From the NCBI RefSeq assembly GCF_016734815.1, contig NZ_JAERQF010000032.1:1-57766 (forward strand): a DNA stretch of 57,766 nucleotides. The letters are read 5' to 3'. The stretch is from Hymenobacter rubidus (GTDB taxonomy: Bacteria; Bacteroidota; Bacteroidia; Cytophagales; Hymenobacteraceae). This document shows, one piece after another, positions 15,421-23,685 of this stretch. Made by a program: the position numbers and the translations under genes. Below the pieces are notes generated by a model. That model did not search any database. It had not been told where the DNA came from and was given only the letters and a program-made list of their open reading frames with translations. The number at the start of each line of letters is the position of its first letter. The stretch's first letter is position 1.

Positions 15421-16131
15421 CTACAGCTTGCTGCCGTAGGAGAGGTCGCCGGCATCGCCCAGACCGGGCACGATGTAGGCGTGCTCGTTGAGCTTTTCAT
15501 CGATGGCGGCCACCCACAGGTTGGCCTCCGGGATTTCGCGGGCTACATAGGCCAGGCCCTCGGGCGAGGCGATGACGGCCGCGATGTGCACCTGGCGCGG
15601 CGTGCCGAAGCGCAGCATGGCCCGGTAGGTTTGCACGAGGCTTTTGCCGGTGGCCAGCATGGGGTCGGCCAGGATGAGCACCCGCTCGTCGAGGCTGGGT
15701 GCCGATAGGTAGTCGACCTGCACCTGCACCTGGGCCGTGCCCTCGATGCGGTAGGCAGCCACAAAGGCGCTGGGCGACTGGTCGAAATAATTCAGAAAGC
15801 CCTGGTGAAACGGCAGGCCGGCGCGCAGCACGGTGGCCAGAATCGGGAAATCGTGCAGGAGCTTGCCCCGGGTTTCGGCCAGCGGCGTCTGAATGGTTTG
15901 CTCGGTGTAGCTGAGGTGGGCGCTGATGCGGTAGGCAATGATTTCGCCCAGGCGCTGCAGGTTGCGGCGGAAACGCAGGCTGTCTTTCTGCACGTCTTTG
16001 TCGCGCAGCTCGGCCAGAAAATGGTTGGCAATGCTGGGCTCGGCGCACACCACGTGGATGTGGGCCGTGGCTTCGGCGGCCTCGTTGGAAACCGGGGCGG
16101 CCGCGGCAGGGGGAAAAGAAGTGGTGGCCAT
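15421..16131 (-). CDS. upp: Uracil phosphoribosyltransferase
   Basis: A 236-residue cytoplasmic enzyme converting uracil and PRPP to UMP in pyrimidine salvage. The PRPP-binding loop reads LILADPMLATGKS and the C-terminal uracil-binding signature PGLGDAGDLSYG is intact. The N-terminal 25 residues (Ala/Pro-rich) are longer than in E. coli Upp, as in several Bacteroidota homologues. The ATG at 16131 is used; the frame continues to 16212 but those codons have intergenic character. It is transcribed divergently from the barrel gene at 16407. Confidence 0.93.
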   Translation of the reverse strand: MATTSFPPAAAAPVSNEAAEATAHIHVVCAEPSIANHFLAELRDKDVQKDSLRFRRNLQRLGEIIAYRISAHLSYTEQTIQTPLAETRGKLLHDFPILATVLRAGLPFHQGFLNYFDQSPSAFVAAYRIEGTAQVQVQVDYLSAPSLDERVLILADPMLATGKSLVQTYRAMLRFGTPRQVHIAAVIASPEGLAYVAREIPEANLWVAAIDEKLNEHAYIVPGLGDAGDLSYGSKL

Positions 16132-16406
16132 AAGAAAAACAGGTTGAAAGTGATAACGGAAAGAAAACCCGGCCGGCACCCCGAAGTTGGCACAAAAACC
16201 GGTGGCGGCCAAGCCTCACCGGGAATTCGCTGGAAATAGCCGCGGCCTGCCGCCGCGCCGAATGCAGGCGCTGGCACAGCCGGGGCCGCCTAGCCAATAC
16301 CTGCCAACGGCTTGCTGCGTAGGTTTGTTAAGAAATTGACTTATCCGTCTTTCCATCGGCTAGCCGGTCGCGCCGTCCCGGCTTTACGTGGCGTTTATCG
16401 ATTCTT

Positions 16407-18425
16407 ATGAAGATTTCTTTGTTTCTGCCCTTTCTGCTGGTTCCGCTGGCCGGCCCGCTTGCGGCCCAGACCGCACCCGAAGCACCGGCCCCGACGCCGG
16501 CCCCCGCTCCGGCAAAGGCCGCCCCTTCGCCCTGGATAATCTACGACCAGCCGCTGGATAGCCTGCCGGCGAAGCGTAGCCGCCGGGCTACCCGCCCGAA
16601 GGCGGTACGCGACACGCCGACGCGGGCCACGCCAGCGCGCGCCACCGCTCCGCGCGAGGCAGTGGGCAGCACCGAATTCGAAGCCACGCAGGGCACTACG
16701 TATGTGCCGCTCGACCAAGACGTTTACCGCCTGATTGACCGGTACGCCATCAAATTTGGCTCCGATTCGCTGCACGACCCCCACACCAGCTCGCGCCCTT
16801 ACAGCCGCGCGGGCGTGGCCCATCTGGGCGAGCGGATGCTGAGCGGCGACAGCGCCCAGGCCTACCGCACCGGCAGCCTCTCCCGCGCCGACCGCTTCAA
16901 CGCGCAATACCTGCTGAAGGACAACTGGGCCAACTCGCCGCTGGGGAACGACCTGAACCAGAGCAACCGGCCGTTTCTCAACTATTTTTACCGCGACCAA
17001 ACCGATTTCTACCACGTCGAGAGCAAAGACTTTACCCTGCGCGCTAACCCCGTGGCGCTACTGGCGGCCGGCCGCGACAACCGGAACACCGACGGCCTGC
17101 GCTACGTGAACACCCGCGGCGTGCAGGTAGAAGGCACCATTGACCAGCGCCTGGGTTTTTATGCTTTCCTGACCGATAACCAGGAGGGGGTGCCGCAATA
17201 CGTGAAGACTCGCGTGGACCGCGACGACATTGTGCCGCACGAGGGCTACGTGAAGCCGTTTAAGGCGGCCGTGCTGGACCAGGGCAGCCAGTACGACTTT
17301 TTCACGGCGCGGGGCTACGTGACCTACGCGGCTACGAAGCACATCAACGTGCAGCTGGGACACGACCGCAACTTCATCGGCAATGGCTACCGCTCGCTGA
17401 TTCTGTCGGACTACAGCGCGCCGTATTTCTTTCTGAAACTGAACACGCGCGTCTGGAAGCTCAACTACCAGAACCTGTTCACGGAAATGGTGGCCCAGAA
17501 GGAGAATGCCGACCAGGTGTACCCGAAGAAGTACATGGCCCTGCACCACCTGAGCCTGGACGTGACGAAGAACTTCAACATTGGCTTGTTTGAGTCCGAA
17601 GTATTTGGCAGCGCCAGCAACCGCTTCGAACTGCAATACCTGAACCCCATCATTTTCTACCGCGCCATTGAGCAAAACGTGGGCTCGGCCGACAATGCCT
17701 TGCTGGGGCTGGATTTCAAGTGGAACGTCCTGCACACGGCCCAGCTCTACGGGCAGGTGGTACTCGATGAGTTTAAGCTGAGCGAAATCCGGGCCCGCAA
17801 CGGCTGGTGGTCCAACAAGCAGGCCGTGCAGGTGGGCGCCAAGTACATCGACGTGGCCGGCATCCGCAACCTCGATTTGCAGGTGGAACTGAACTACATC
17901 CGCCCCTACACCTATCAGCACGGCAGCATTTACACCGCTTATACCAACTACCAGCAGCCCCTGGCCCACCCCATGGGCGCCAACCTGACCGAGGTGCTGG
18001 GCGTGCTCAGCTACCAGCCTCTGCCCCGCCTGAACCTGGTGGCCAAAGCCATTTACACCGAGCAGGGCCTGGATTATGGATACGACGCAGGAGGCCAGCT
18101 CATCACGAAGGGTCCCATTGTGAGCGGCGATGCGATGGGCAACCCCATCACCATCGGCCGGATTGCGAACTACGGCGGCAACCCACTCACGCCCTACACC
18201 TACTTCCCCATGGAATATGGCAACCGCACCGGCCAGGGCAACAAAAGCAGCCTGTTGCACACCGATTTCACGGCCACCTATCAGCCCCGCCTCAACCTGT
18301 TCCTGGACGCCAAGCTCGTCGCCCGGCACCAAACCTACTCACTCACGCCCAGCGCTAACGTGAACGAAGTTTATGCCTCCCTGGCGGTGCGCTGGAACAT
18401 TGCGCAGCGGCTCCACGAGTTTTAA
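16407..18425 (+). CDS. Outer-membrane beta-barrel protein, Wzi/RemB-like
   Basis: A 672-residue exported protein: signal peptide (about 1-20, ending AAQ), a Pro/Ala/Arg-rich low-complexity segment (about 22-90), and a long beta-barrel with alternating aromatic strands. The stretch from GHDRNFIGNGYRSLILSDYS into YFFLKLNTRVWKLNYQNLF matches what I recall of capsule-assembly Wzi family proteins and the gliding-motility protein RemB of Flavobacterium. It should sit in the outer membrane and bind polysaccharide or take part in surface adhesion. No capsule genes adjoin, though the S23 element, an ABC exporter and gmhA follow. Barrel location is secure; the specific role is inferred. Confidence 0.78.
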   Translation: MKISLFLPFLLVPLAGPLAAQTAPEAPAPTPAPAPAKAAPSPWIIYDQPLDSLPAKRSRRATRPKAVRDTPTRATPARATAPREAVGSTEFEATQGTTYVPLDQDVYRLIDRYAIKFGSDSLHDPHTSSRPYSRAGVAHLGERMLSGDSAQAYRTGSLSRADRFNAQYLLKDNWANSPLGNDLNQSNRPFLNYFYRDQTDFYHVESKDFTLRANPVALLAAGRDNRNTDGLRYVNTRGVQVEGTIDQRLGFYAFLTDNQEGVPQYVKTRVDRDDIVPHEGYVKPFKAAVLDQGSQYDFFTARGYVTYAATKHINVQLGHDRNFIGNGYRSLILSDYSAPYFFLKLNTRVWKLNYQNLFTEMVAQKENADQVYPKKYMALHHLSLDVTKNFNIGLFESEVFGSASNRFELQYLNPIIFYRAIEQNVGSADNALLGLDFKWNVLHTAQLYGQVVLDEFKLSEIRARNGWWSNKQAVQVGAKYIDVAGIRNLDLQVELNYIRPYTYQHGSIYTAYTNYQQPLAHPMGANLTEVLGVLSYQPLPRLNLVAKAIYTEQGLDYGYDAGGQLITKGPIVSGDAMGNPITIGRIANYGGNPLTPYTYFPMEYGNRTGQGNKSSLLHTDFTATYQPRLNLFLDAKLVARHQTYSLTPSANVNEVYASLAVRWNIAQRLHEF

Positions 18426-18427
18426 GT

Positions 18428-18890
18428 CATTTAACAATTATCATTTAACATTTAACAGCTGTTCTGATGATTGGCGGCAAGGCAAATGTGCTTTATGAGA
18501 AGGCTTATGCATTTGCCGTGCGAGTGGTGAAGGCTTATCAATTCCTTTCAGCGGAGAAGCGTGAATATGTTTTGTCGAAACAACTGTTACGTTGCGGCAC
18601 CAGCATTGGGGCCAATGTGACGGAAGCAAATGGTGCCATTTCGGACGCTGACTTTTCTGCCAAAATATCCATCGCCTACAAGGAGTATCTGGAAACCAAG
18701 TATTGGTTGAATCTACTGCACGACACTGATTTTATTACTTCCAAGATGTTTGAAAGCATGTTTGCCGATGCCGACGAGTTGGGTAAAATGCTCTTTACCA
18801 AACTACGCTCTACCCGCCAGCTACGCAATGCCATTTAATCATTTACATCGCCGAAACGACTGTTAAATGTTAAATGATAATTGTTAAATG
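18428..18890 (+). mobile_element. S23/IVP-family gene enclosed by a perfect 31-bp inverted repeat
   Basis: Arm 18428-18458 (CATTTAACAATTATCATTTA then ACATTTAACAG) and arm 18860-18890 are exact reverse complements over 31 bp. Each arm is made of repeated CATTTAACA units. Between them is one small gene (18467-18838) and about 30 bp of spacer. The unit is AT-richer than its neighbours. The left arm begins 3 bases after the upstream stop codon and the right arm ends 5 bases before the downstream ATG. The whole has the shape of a compact mobile or intervening element; mobility is inferred, and I saw no convincing target duplication. Confidence 0.7.
18467..18838 (+). CDS. Four-helix bundle protein, 23S rRNA intervening-sequence (S23/IVP) family
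   Basis: A 123-residue helical protein. Diagnostic features are the N-terminal helix with AYAFAVRVVKAYQFLS, then YVLSKQLLRCGTSIGANVTEANGA, AKISIAYKEYLETKYWLNLL, and a C-terminal charged helix (TKLRSTRQL). This is the TIGR02436/PF05635 family, first known from open reading frames inside intervening sequences of 23S rRNA and also related to the accessory protein of diversity-generating retroelements. Its biochemical role is not established; members form pentameric four-helix bundles thought to bind nucleic acid. Here it lies between two ordinary genes, not in rRNA, inside a perfect inverted repeat. No reverse transcriptase is nearby. Confidence 0.92.
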   Translation: MIGGKANVLYEKAYAFAVRVVKAYQFLSAEKREYVLSKQLLRCGTSIGANVTEANGAISDADFSAKISIAYKEYLETKYWLNLLHDTDFITSKMFESMFADADELGKMLFTKLRSTRQLRNAI

Positions 18891-18895
18891 AAAGC

Positions 18896-20740
18896 ATGAA
18901 GACTTATTTAAGAATCCTACAGTACGCTAGGCCGCTGCTGGCATTTTTGCCGCAGTATCTACTTTACACGGTGCTGACCATTTTCTTCAGCATCGGCAAC
19001 TTTACGCTGATTATCCCGCTGCTGAGCGTGCTGTTTGACAAAACGGACAAAGTGCCGGCCCATGCGCCCGACCACCTGCCCGGCTTCAAGCCCACCATTC
19101 AGTGGGTGACGGACACGTTCAACTACTTCTTCGCCGATGTGCTCACGGCTCATGGCAAGATGGGTGCGCTGGCCTTCGTATGCGGTGTGGTGGTGGTGTC
19201 GGTGTTGCTGAGCAACGTGTTTCGCTACCTGAGCCTGCGGCTGCTGGCCAAGGTGCGCGCCCGCGTCATTCGCAACCTGCGGCGCGACTTGTACCACCGC
19301 ATCATCGGCTTGCAGCTGAACTTTTTTGTGGGCGAGCGAAAGGGCGATTTGATGTCCCGCTTCACGGCCGACGTGCAAGAGGTGGAAACCTCGGTGGTGA
19401 ACACCTTCACGGCCGTTATCAAAGAGCCGCTCACCATCATTGCCTATTTTCTGGTGTTATTTCATATGTCGGTGCCGCTCACGCTGTTTACGCTGGTGCT
19501 GCTGCCGATTTCCGGGGGCATCATCGCCACCATTGCCAAGCGCCTGCGCACCCAGGCCAAGCAGAGCCAGAAAACGCTCGGCTCGATGCTGTCGGTAATT
19601 GACGAGACGCTGGGTGGCATCCGCGTTATCAAGGCGTTTAATGCGCAGGAATACATCAAGGGCAAGTTTGAGGAGCAGAACGACCAGTACGCCCGCACCT
19701 CGCGCAACATTGACAACACCCGGGATTTGGCCTCGCCGTTTTCGGAGTTTGCGGGGGTTTCGGTAGTGGCCGGCTTGCTGTATTTCGGCGGCACGCTGAT
19801 TCTAGGCGGGCAGTCGGCCCTCGATGGGGAGACGTTTATCGGCTATGTGATTCTGTTTTCGCAGGTACTGACTCCGGCCAAGGCTTTGTCCAGTTCTTTC
19901 GGCAACATCCAGCGCGGTCTGGTGGCCGGCGAGCGGGTGCTCAGCATCATCGACACCGAGCCCGCCATCCGCGACCGGCCCGATGCCACGGTGCTGCCGC
20001 CCTTCGAGCGCGAAATCGAGTTCCACGACCTCAGCTTCAGCTACGGCGAAACGCCCGTGCTCTACGACATCAACCTGACCATCAAAAAGGGCCAGACGGT
20101 GGCGCTGGTGGGCGGCAGCGGCGGCGGCAAAAGCACCCTGGCTGACCTGCTTCCTCGCTTCTACGACCCCAGCGCCGGCCAGATTCTCATCGACGGCCAC
20201 GACCTGCGCGCCTGCTCCCTGCACTCGGTGCGCGACCAGATGGGCATCGTGACCCAGGAAAGCATTCTGTTCAACGACACGATATTTAACAACATCCGTT
20301 TCAACACCGCCGCCACCGAGGCCGAGGTGATGGAAGCCGCCCGCATCGCCAACGCCCACGATTTCATCATCGCCAGCCCCGACGGCTACCAAACGGTCAT
20401 TGGCGACCGGGGCAGCCGCCTGTCGGGCGGGCAGCGGCAGCGCCTGAGCATTGCGCGGGCTATTCTGCGCAACCCGCCCATTCTCATCCTGGACGAAGCC
20501 ACCTCGGCCCTCGACACCGAGAGCGAAAAACTCGTACAAGAAGCCTTGCAGCGCCTGATGCAAAACCGCACCTCGCTCGTCATTGCCCACCGCCTCAGCA
20601 CCGTGCAGCACGCCGATGAAATTGTGGTGTTGCAGCACGGCCGCATCGTGGAGCGTGGCACCCACGACGAGCTGCTGCGGCGCGAAGGCGGCGTGTACCA
20701 ACGCTTGAGCTCGATGCAAACCAATGCTGCGCTGGTATAG
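18896..20740 (+). CDS. ABC transporter, fused permease-ATPase, MsbA/lipid-exporter type
   Basis: A 614-residue half-transporter: six membrane helices in the first 340 residues, then a nucleotide-binding domain with Walker A GGSGGGKS (406-413), Q-loop region VTQESILFND, signature LSGGQRQR (509-516), Walker B ILILDEAT (529-536) and H-loop IAHRLST. As a homodimer it would flip a lipid, LPS precursor or drug out of the cytoplasmic leaflet, driven by ATP. The ATG at 18896 is only 5 bases after the right arm of the inverted-repeat element, so the 5' leader of this mRNA is element sequence. A TTG start at 18881 inside the arm is unlikely. Confidence 0.93.
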   Translation: MKTYLRILQYARPLLAFLPQYLLYTVLTIFFSIGNFTLIIPLLSVLFDKTDKVPAHAPDHLPGFKPTIQWVTDTFNYFFADVLTAHGKMGALAFVCGVVVVSVLLSNVFRYLSLRLLAKVRARVIRNLRRDLYHRIIGLQLNFFVGERKGDLMSRFTADVQEVETSVVNTFTAVIKEPLTIIAYFLVLFHMSVPLTLFTLVLLPISGGIIATIAKRLRTQAKQSQKTLGSMLSVIDETLGGIRVIKAFNAQEYIKGKFEEQNDQYARTSRNIDNTRDLASPFSEFAGVSVVAGLLYFGGTLILGGQSALDGETFIGYVILFSQVLTPAKALSSSFGNIQRGLVAGERVLSIIDTEPAIRDRPDATVLPPFEREIEFHDLSFSYGETPVLYDINLTIKKGQTVALVGGSGGGKSTLADLLPRFYDPSAGQILIDGHDLRACSLHSVRDQMGIVTQESILFNDTIFNNIRFNTAATEAEVMEAARIANAHDFIIASPDGYQTVIGDRGSRLSGGQRQRLSIARAILRNPPILILDEATSALDTESEKLVQEALQRLMQNRTSLVIAHRLSTVQHADEIVVLQHGRIVERGTHDELLRREGGVYQRLSSMQTNAALV

Positions 20741-20743
20741 GCT

Positions 20744-20828
20744 GAGTACCCCGAAATTTCATTTCGGCCCGTAAGAAAAGTGCTGACCCAATGGCGTACG
20801 CGGCCCGAAATGAAATTTCGGGGTACTC
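20744..20828. repeat. 24-bp perfect inverted repeat after the ABC transporter gene
   Basis: Arms 20744-20767 and 20805-20828 (GAGTACCCCGAAATTTCATT then TCGG) are exact complements around 37 bases. The element begins 3 bases after the transporter stop codon. There is no T run, so it is more likely a miniature repeat than a designed terminator. It differs in sequence from the HAERSEA family. Confidence 0.85.
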
Positions 20829-20890
20829 CGCCTCACGGCTTGCACCTCTCGAAAACTCCTATCTTTCGCCTTAAACCAACTTCTTCCGCC

Positions 20891-21376
20891 ATGCTTGCCC
20901 TCAAACGCATTGTCACCGTCGCCGTCATGATTTACCTGCTGCTGGCGCTGCTGTTCATTCTCGTTCCCGCCGTGCGCACCTCGGTGGCGGATATGGGCGC
21001 GGGCCTGTCGGCACCGGAAAAGGAGCGGCAGTTTTTCTACGTCATGTTCGTAATTGGGGCTGTAATTATGACCCTGCACCTGCTTACCGAAAACCTCGAT
21101 AGCGTGATGCTGCGCCGCACCGTGACGCAGCATGAAGGCAAAATCAACGAGCTAAAAGCCAAGCTCTACGACCAGCAGCAGCGCACCAGCATCGCGCCGC
21201 CGGCTGCCGGCCCGCGCACCATCGACGGCCGCAACCTGGATGCGCCTGTGGTGCGCGAGCAGCCTGCCTACCCCACTGAAGTGCGCCCTGCCGACCCGCT
21301 GCCCCAGCCCACTTTCCCCCAAAACGACCCCAGCCTGAGCAACACCCCGCCGGCCGACCGGCCGCCGCTGGCCTGA
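20891..21376 (+). CDS. Hypothetical membrane protein
   Basis: This 161-residue protein has two hydrophobic segments (about residues 5-25 and 47-67), a following charged helix (HEGKINELKAKLYDQQQR) likely to form a coiled coil, and a Pro-rich disordered tail (about residues 98-161). The topology recalls LapA-type small inner-membrane proteins, but I do not recognise the family. The ATG at 20891 is preferred because the open frame upstream runs through the inverted repeat at 20744-20828. gmhA follows 43 bp downstream on the same strand. Confidence 0.68.
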   Translation: MLALKRIVTVAVMIYLLLALLFILVPAVRTSVADMGAGLSAPEKERQFFYVMFVIGAVIMTLHLLTENLDSVMLRRTVTQHEGKINELKAKLYDQQQRTSIAPPAAGPRTIDGRNLDAPVVREQPAYPTEVRPADPLPQPTFPQNDPSLSNTPPADRPPLA

Positions 21377-21419
21377 TTCATCTGACTACCGAATACCTGA
21401 TACCGACCACCAACCTCAA

Positions 21420-22007
21420 GTGCCCGACACCCTCCTATCCGACCTCATCCACGCCGAGCTGACCGAAGCCCGCAACGTGCTCGACCGGTTTCTGGCCGAC
21501 CCGGCCCACGTGGCCAGCATCGCGGCGGCGGCCGAGCTCATTGCCAGCAGCCTGCAAGCCGGCGGCAAAGTCCTGACCTGCGGCAACGGCGGCAGCCTCT
21601 GCGACGCCCAGCACTTTGCCGAAGAACTCAGCGGGAGGTACCGCCAAAACCGCCGGGCCCTGGCCGCCATTGCCCTCACCGAAGCCTCGCACATGACCTG
21701 CGTGGCCAATGATTTCGGTTTCGAGTTCGTCTTCAGCCGCTTTGTGGAATCCCTGGGCCAGCCCGGCGATGTGCTCCTGGCCATCAGCACGAGCGGCAAC
21801 TCGCCCAACATCCTGCGCGCGGCCGAAGCGGCCCGGGAATTGGGTATGCAAGTGGTTTCTCTCACCGGCAAGGATGGCGGCCAGTTGGCCGGCCTCAGTG
21901 ATGTCGAAATTCGGGTGCCGCACGCCGGCTATGCCGACCGGATTCAGGAAATCCACATCAAGGTGATTCATATTATGATTTTGCTGATTGAAAAGCTGGT
22001 GATATGA
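21420..22007 (+). CDS. gmhA: D-sedoheptulose 7-phosphate isomerase
   Basis: A 195-residue SIS-domain enzyme converting sedoheptulose 7-phosphate to D-glycero-D-manno-heptose 7-phosphate, the first step of ADP-heptose synthesis for LPS. Phosphate-binding CGNGGSLCDAQHFAEELSGR and ISTSGNSPNIL are intact. The C-terminal RIQEIHIKVIHIMILLIE carries the conserved Gln/His pair. The only sensible start is the GTG at 21420. No other heptose genes are visible in the window. Confidence 0.93.
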   Translation: MPDTLLSDLIHAELTEARNVLDRFLADPAHVASIAAAAELIASSLQAGGKVLTCGNGGSLCDAQHFAEELSGRYRQNRRALAAIALTEASHMTCVANDFGFEFVFSRFVESLGQPGDVLLAISTSGNSPNILRAAEAARELGMQVVSLTGKDGGQLAGLSDVEIRVPHAGYADRIQEIHIKVIHIMILLIEKLVI

Positions 22008-22135
22008 GAGGCGAGACTCCAAGACATGAGATATCAGAAGGATGCTTAGTAGGTTTGTGAGGATGCTCAGTTACCACTGCGCGCAACTACCTCTCGACTA
22101 ACTTCTCATCTCCCATTATCTCACTTCTCACGCTC
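22002..22135. repeat. Degenerate GA-rich inverted repeat between gmhA and comM
   Basis: The spacer begins with ATGAGAGGCGAGAC and ATGAGATATCAG and ends with CTTCTCATCTCCCATTATCT and CACTTCTCACG. The two halves are imperfect complements made of short TGAGA-like units. It resembles an eroded copy of the low-complexity hairpins found elsewhere in the window. I see no gene in it. Confidence 0.4.
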
Positions 22136-22142
22136 TTCTACC

Positions 22143-23678
22143 ATGCTCACCAAAACTTTCGGCTCGGCCGTGCAGGGCGTCAACGCCTACACCATCATTA
22201 TTGAAGTGGTGGTTTCGGCGGGTACGGGTTTCAACGTGGTGGGCCTGCCCGATAACGCCATCAAGGAGAGCCAGCAGCGCATTGAGGCGGCGCTGAAGTT
22301 TCGGGGCTACCGCATGCCGCGCACCAAAACGGTGGTAAACATGGCCCCGGCCGACATCCGTAAGGAAGGCGCAGCCTATGATTTGCCCATTGCGCTGGGC
22401 ATTTTGCACGCCTCGCAGCAACTGCAAACAGAACGGCTGCCGGAATACCTCATTATGGGTGAAATGGCCCTCGATGGGGAGCTGCGGACCATTCGCGGGG
22501 TGTTGCCCATTGCCATTCAGGCCCGTAAGGAAGGATTCAAGGGCATCATTCTGCCTAAAGAGAATGCTGAAGAAGCCGCCATCGTGAACAACCTCGATGT
22601 GATTGCCGTGAGCAGCATGCAGGAAGCCATCGACTTCTTCGAGGGCCGCTTGGAAATTGCGCCCACGGTGGTCGATACCCGCGACCTGTTTCAGCACGCG
22701 GTGAACAAGTACACGGCTGATTTTGCCGACGTGCAGGGCCAGGAAAACATCAAGCGGGCGCTGGAAATCGCGGCAGCCGGCGGCCACAACGTCATCATGA
22801 TTGGCCCGCCCGGCGCAGGCAAAACCATGCTGGCCAAGCGACTGCCCAGCATCTTGCCGCCCCTGAGCATGCAGGAAGCGCTGGAAACCACCAAAATCCA
22901 CTCGGTAGCCGGCAAGCTGGCCGGCGGCGGGCTGCTAAGTACCCGGCCCTTCCGCGCGCCGCACCACACCATTTCGGACGTGGCGCTGGTGGGCGGCGGT
23001 GGCAACCCGCAGCCCGGCGAAATCTCGCTCTCGCACAACGGCGTGCTGTTTCTGGATGAGCTGCCCGAATTCAAGCGCACCGTGCTGGAGGTGATGCGCC
23101 AGCCGCTAGAAGAGCGCCGCGTGACCATTGCGCGGGCCAAGCTCAGCATTGAGTTTCCGGCCAATTTTATGCTCATTGCCAGCATGAACCCGTGCCCGTG
23201 TGGCTATTATAACCACCCGGAGAAAGAATGCGTGTGCGGCCCCGGCGTGGTGCAAAAATACCTGAATAAGGTTTCCGGCCCCTTGCTCGACCGGATTGAT
23301 TTGCATGTGGAGGTAACGCCGGTGACCTTTGACCAAATGACGGAAACGCGCAAGTCGGAAACCAGCGCCGACATCCAGGCCCGCGTGGACAAGGCCCGCC
23401 AGGTGCAGGCCAACCGCTTCACCGACTACACCGATATCCACTCTAATGCCATGATGCCGCCGCAGATGGTGAAGGACATTTGCGTCATCAGCGAAGAAGG
23501 CCGGACGTTGCTCAAGACAGCCATGGAACGCCTTGGCCTGAGCGCCCGCGCCTACGACCGGATTCTGAAAGTGGCCCGCACCATTGCCGATTTGGCCGGC
23601 ACCGAAGAAATTCAAATTCAGCACTTGGCCGAAGCCATTCAATACCGCAGCCTGGACCGCGAAGGCTGGGCGGGTTAA
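22143..23678 (+). CDS. comM: YifB/ComM family Mg-chelatase-like AAA+ ATPase
   Basis: A 511-residue cytoplasmic protein. An N-terminal ChlI-like domain (VVSAGTGFNVVGLPDNAIKESQQRI) precedes the AAA+ module with Walker A GPPGAGKT, Walker B VLFLDELPEF, and a cysteine cluster MNPCPCGYYNHPEKECVCGPG as in Mg chelatase-like subfamily members. The C-terminal helical domain (SARAYDRILKVARTIADL) is conserved. ComM is a hexameric branch-migration helicase that helps integrate DNA during natural transformation in other bacteria; a DNA-processing role is likely here. It is followed 7 bp later by pyrD. Confidence 0.94.
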   Translation: MLTKTFGSAVQGVNAYTIIIEVVVSAGTGFNVVGLPDNAIKESQQRIEAALKFRGYRMPRTKTVVNMAPADIRKEGAAYDLPIALGILHASQQLQTERLPEYLIMGEMALDGELRTIRGVLPIAIQARKEGFKGIILPKENAEEAAIVNNLDVIAVSSMQEAIDFFEGRLEIAPTVVDTRDLFQHAVNKYTADFADVQGQENIKRALEIAAAGGHNVIMIGPPGAGKTMLAKRLPSILPPLSMQEALETTKIHSVAGKLAGGGLLSTRPFRAPHHTISDVALVGGGGNPQPGEISLSHNGVLFLDELPEFKRTVLEVMRQPLEERRVTIARAKLSIEFPANFMLIASMNPCPCGYYNHPEKECVCGPGVVQKYLNKVSGPLLDRIDLHVEVTPVTFDQMTETRKSETSADIQARVDKARQVQANRFTDYTDIHSNAMMPPQMVKDICVISEEGRTLLKTAMERLGLSARAYDRILKVARTIADLAGTEEIQIQHLAEAIQYRSLDREGWAG

Positions 23679-23685
23679 ATAAACC

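Noticed and set aside
16132..16406. Divergent promoter elements between upp and the Wzi/RemB-like gene
   Set aside because: The 275-bp region must contain both promoters, but I found no TANNTTTG with suitable spacing on either strand.
18428..18890. Diversity-generating retroelement, given that its accessory protein resembles the S23 family
   Set aside because: No reverse transcriptase, template repeat or variable target gene is visible nearby.
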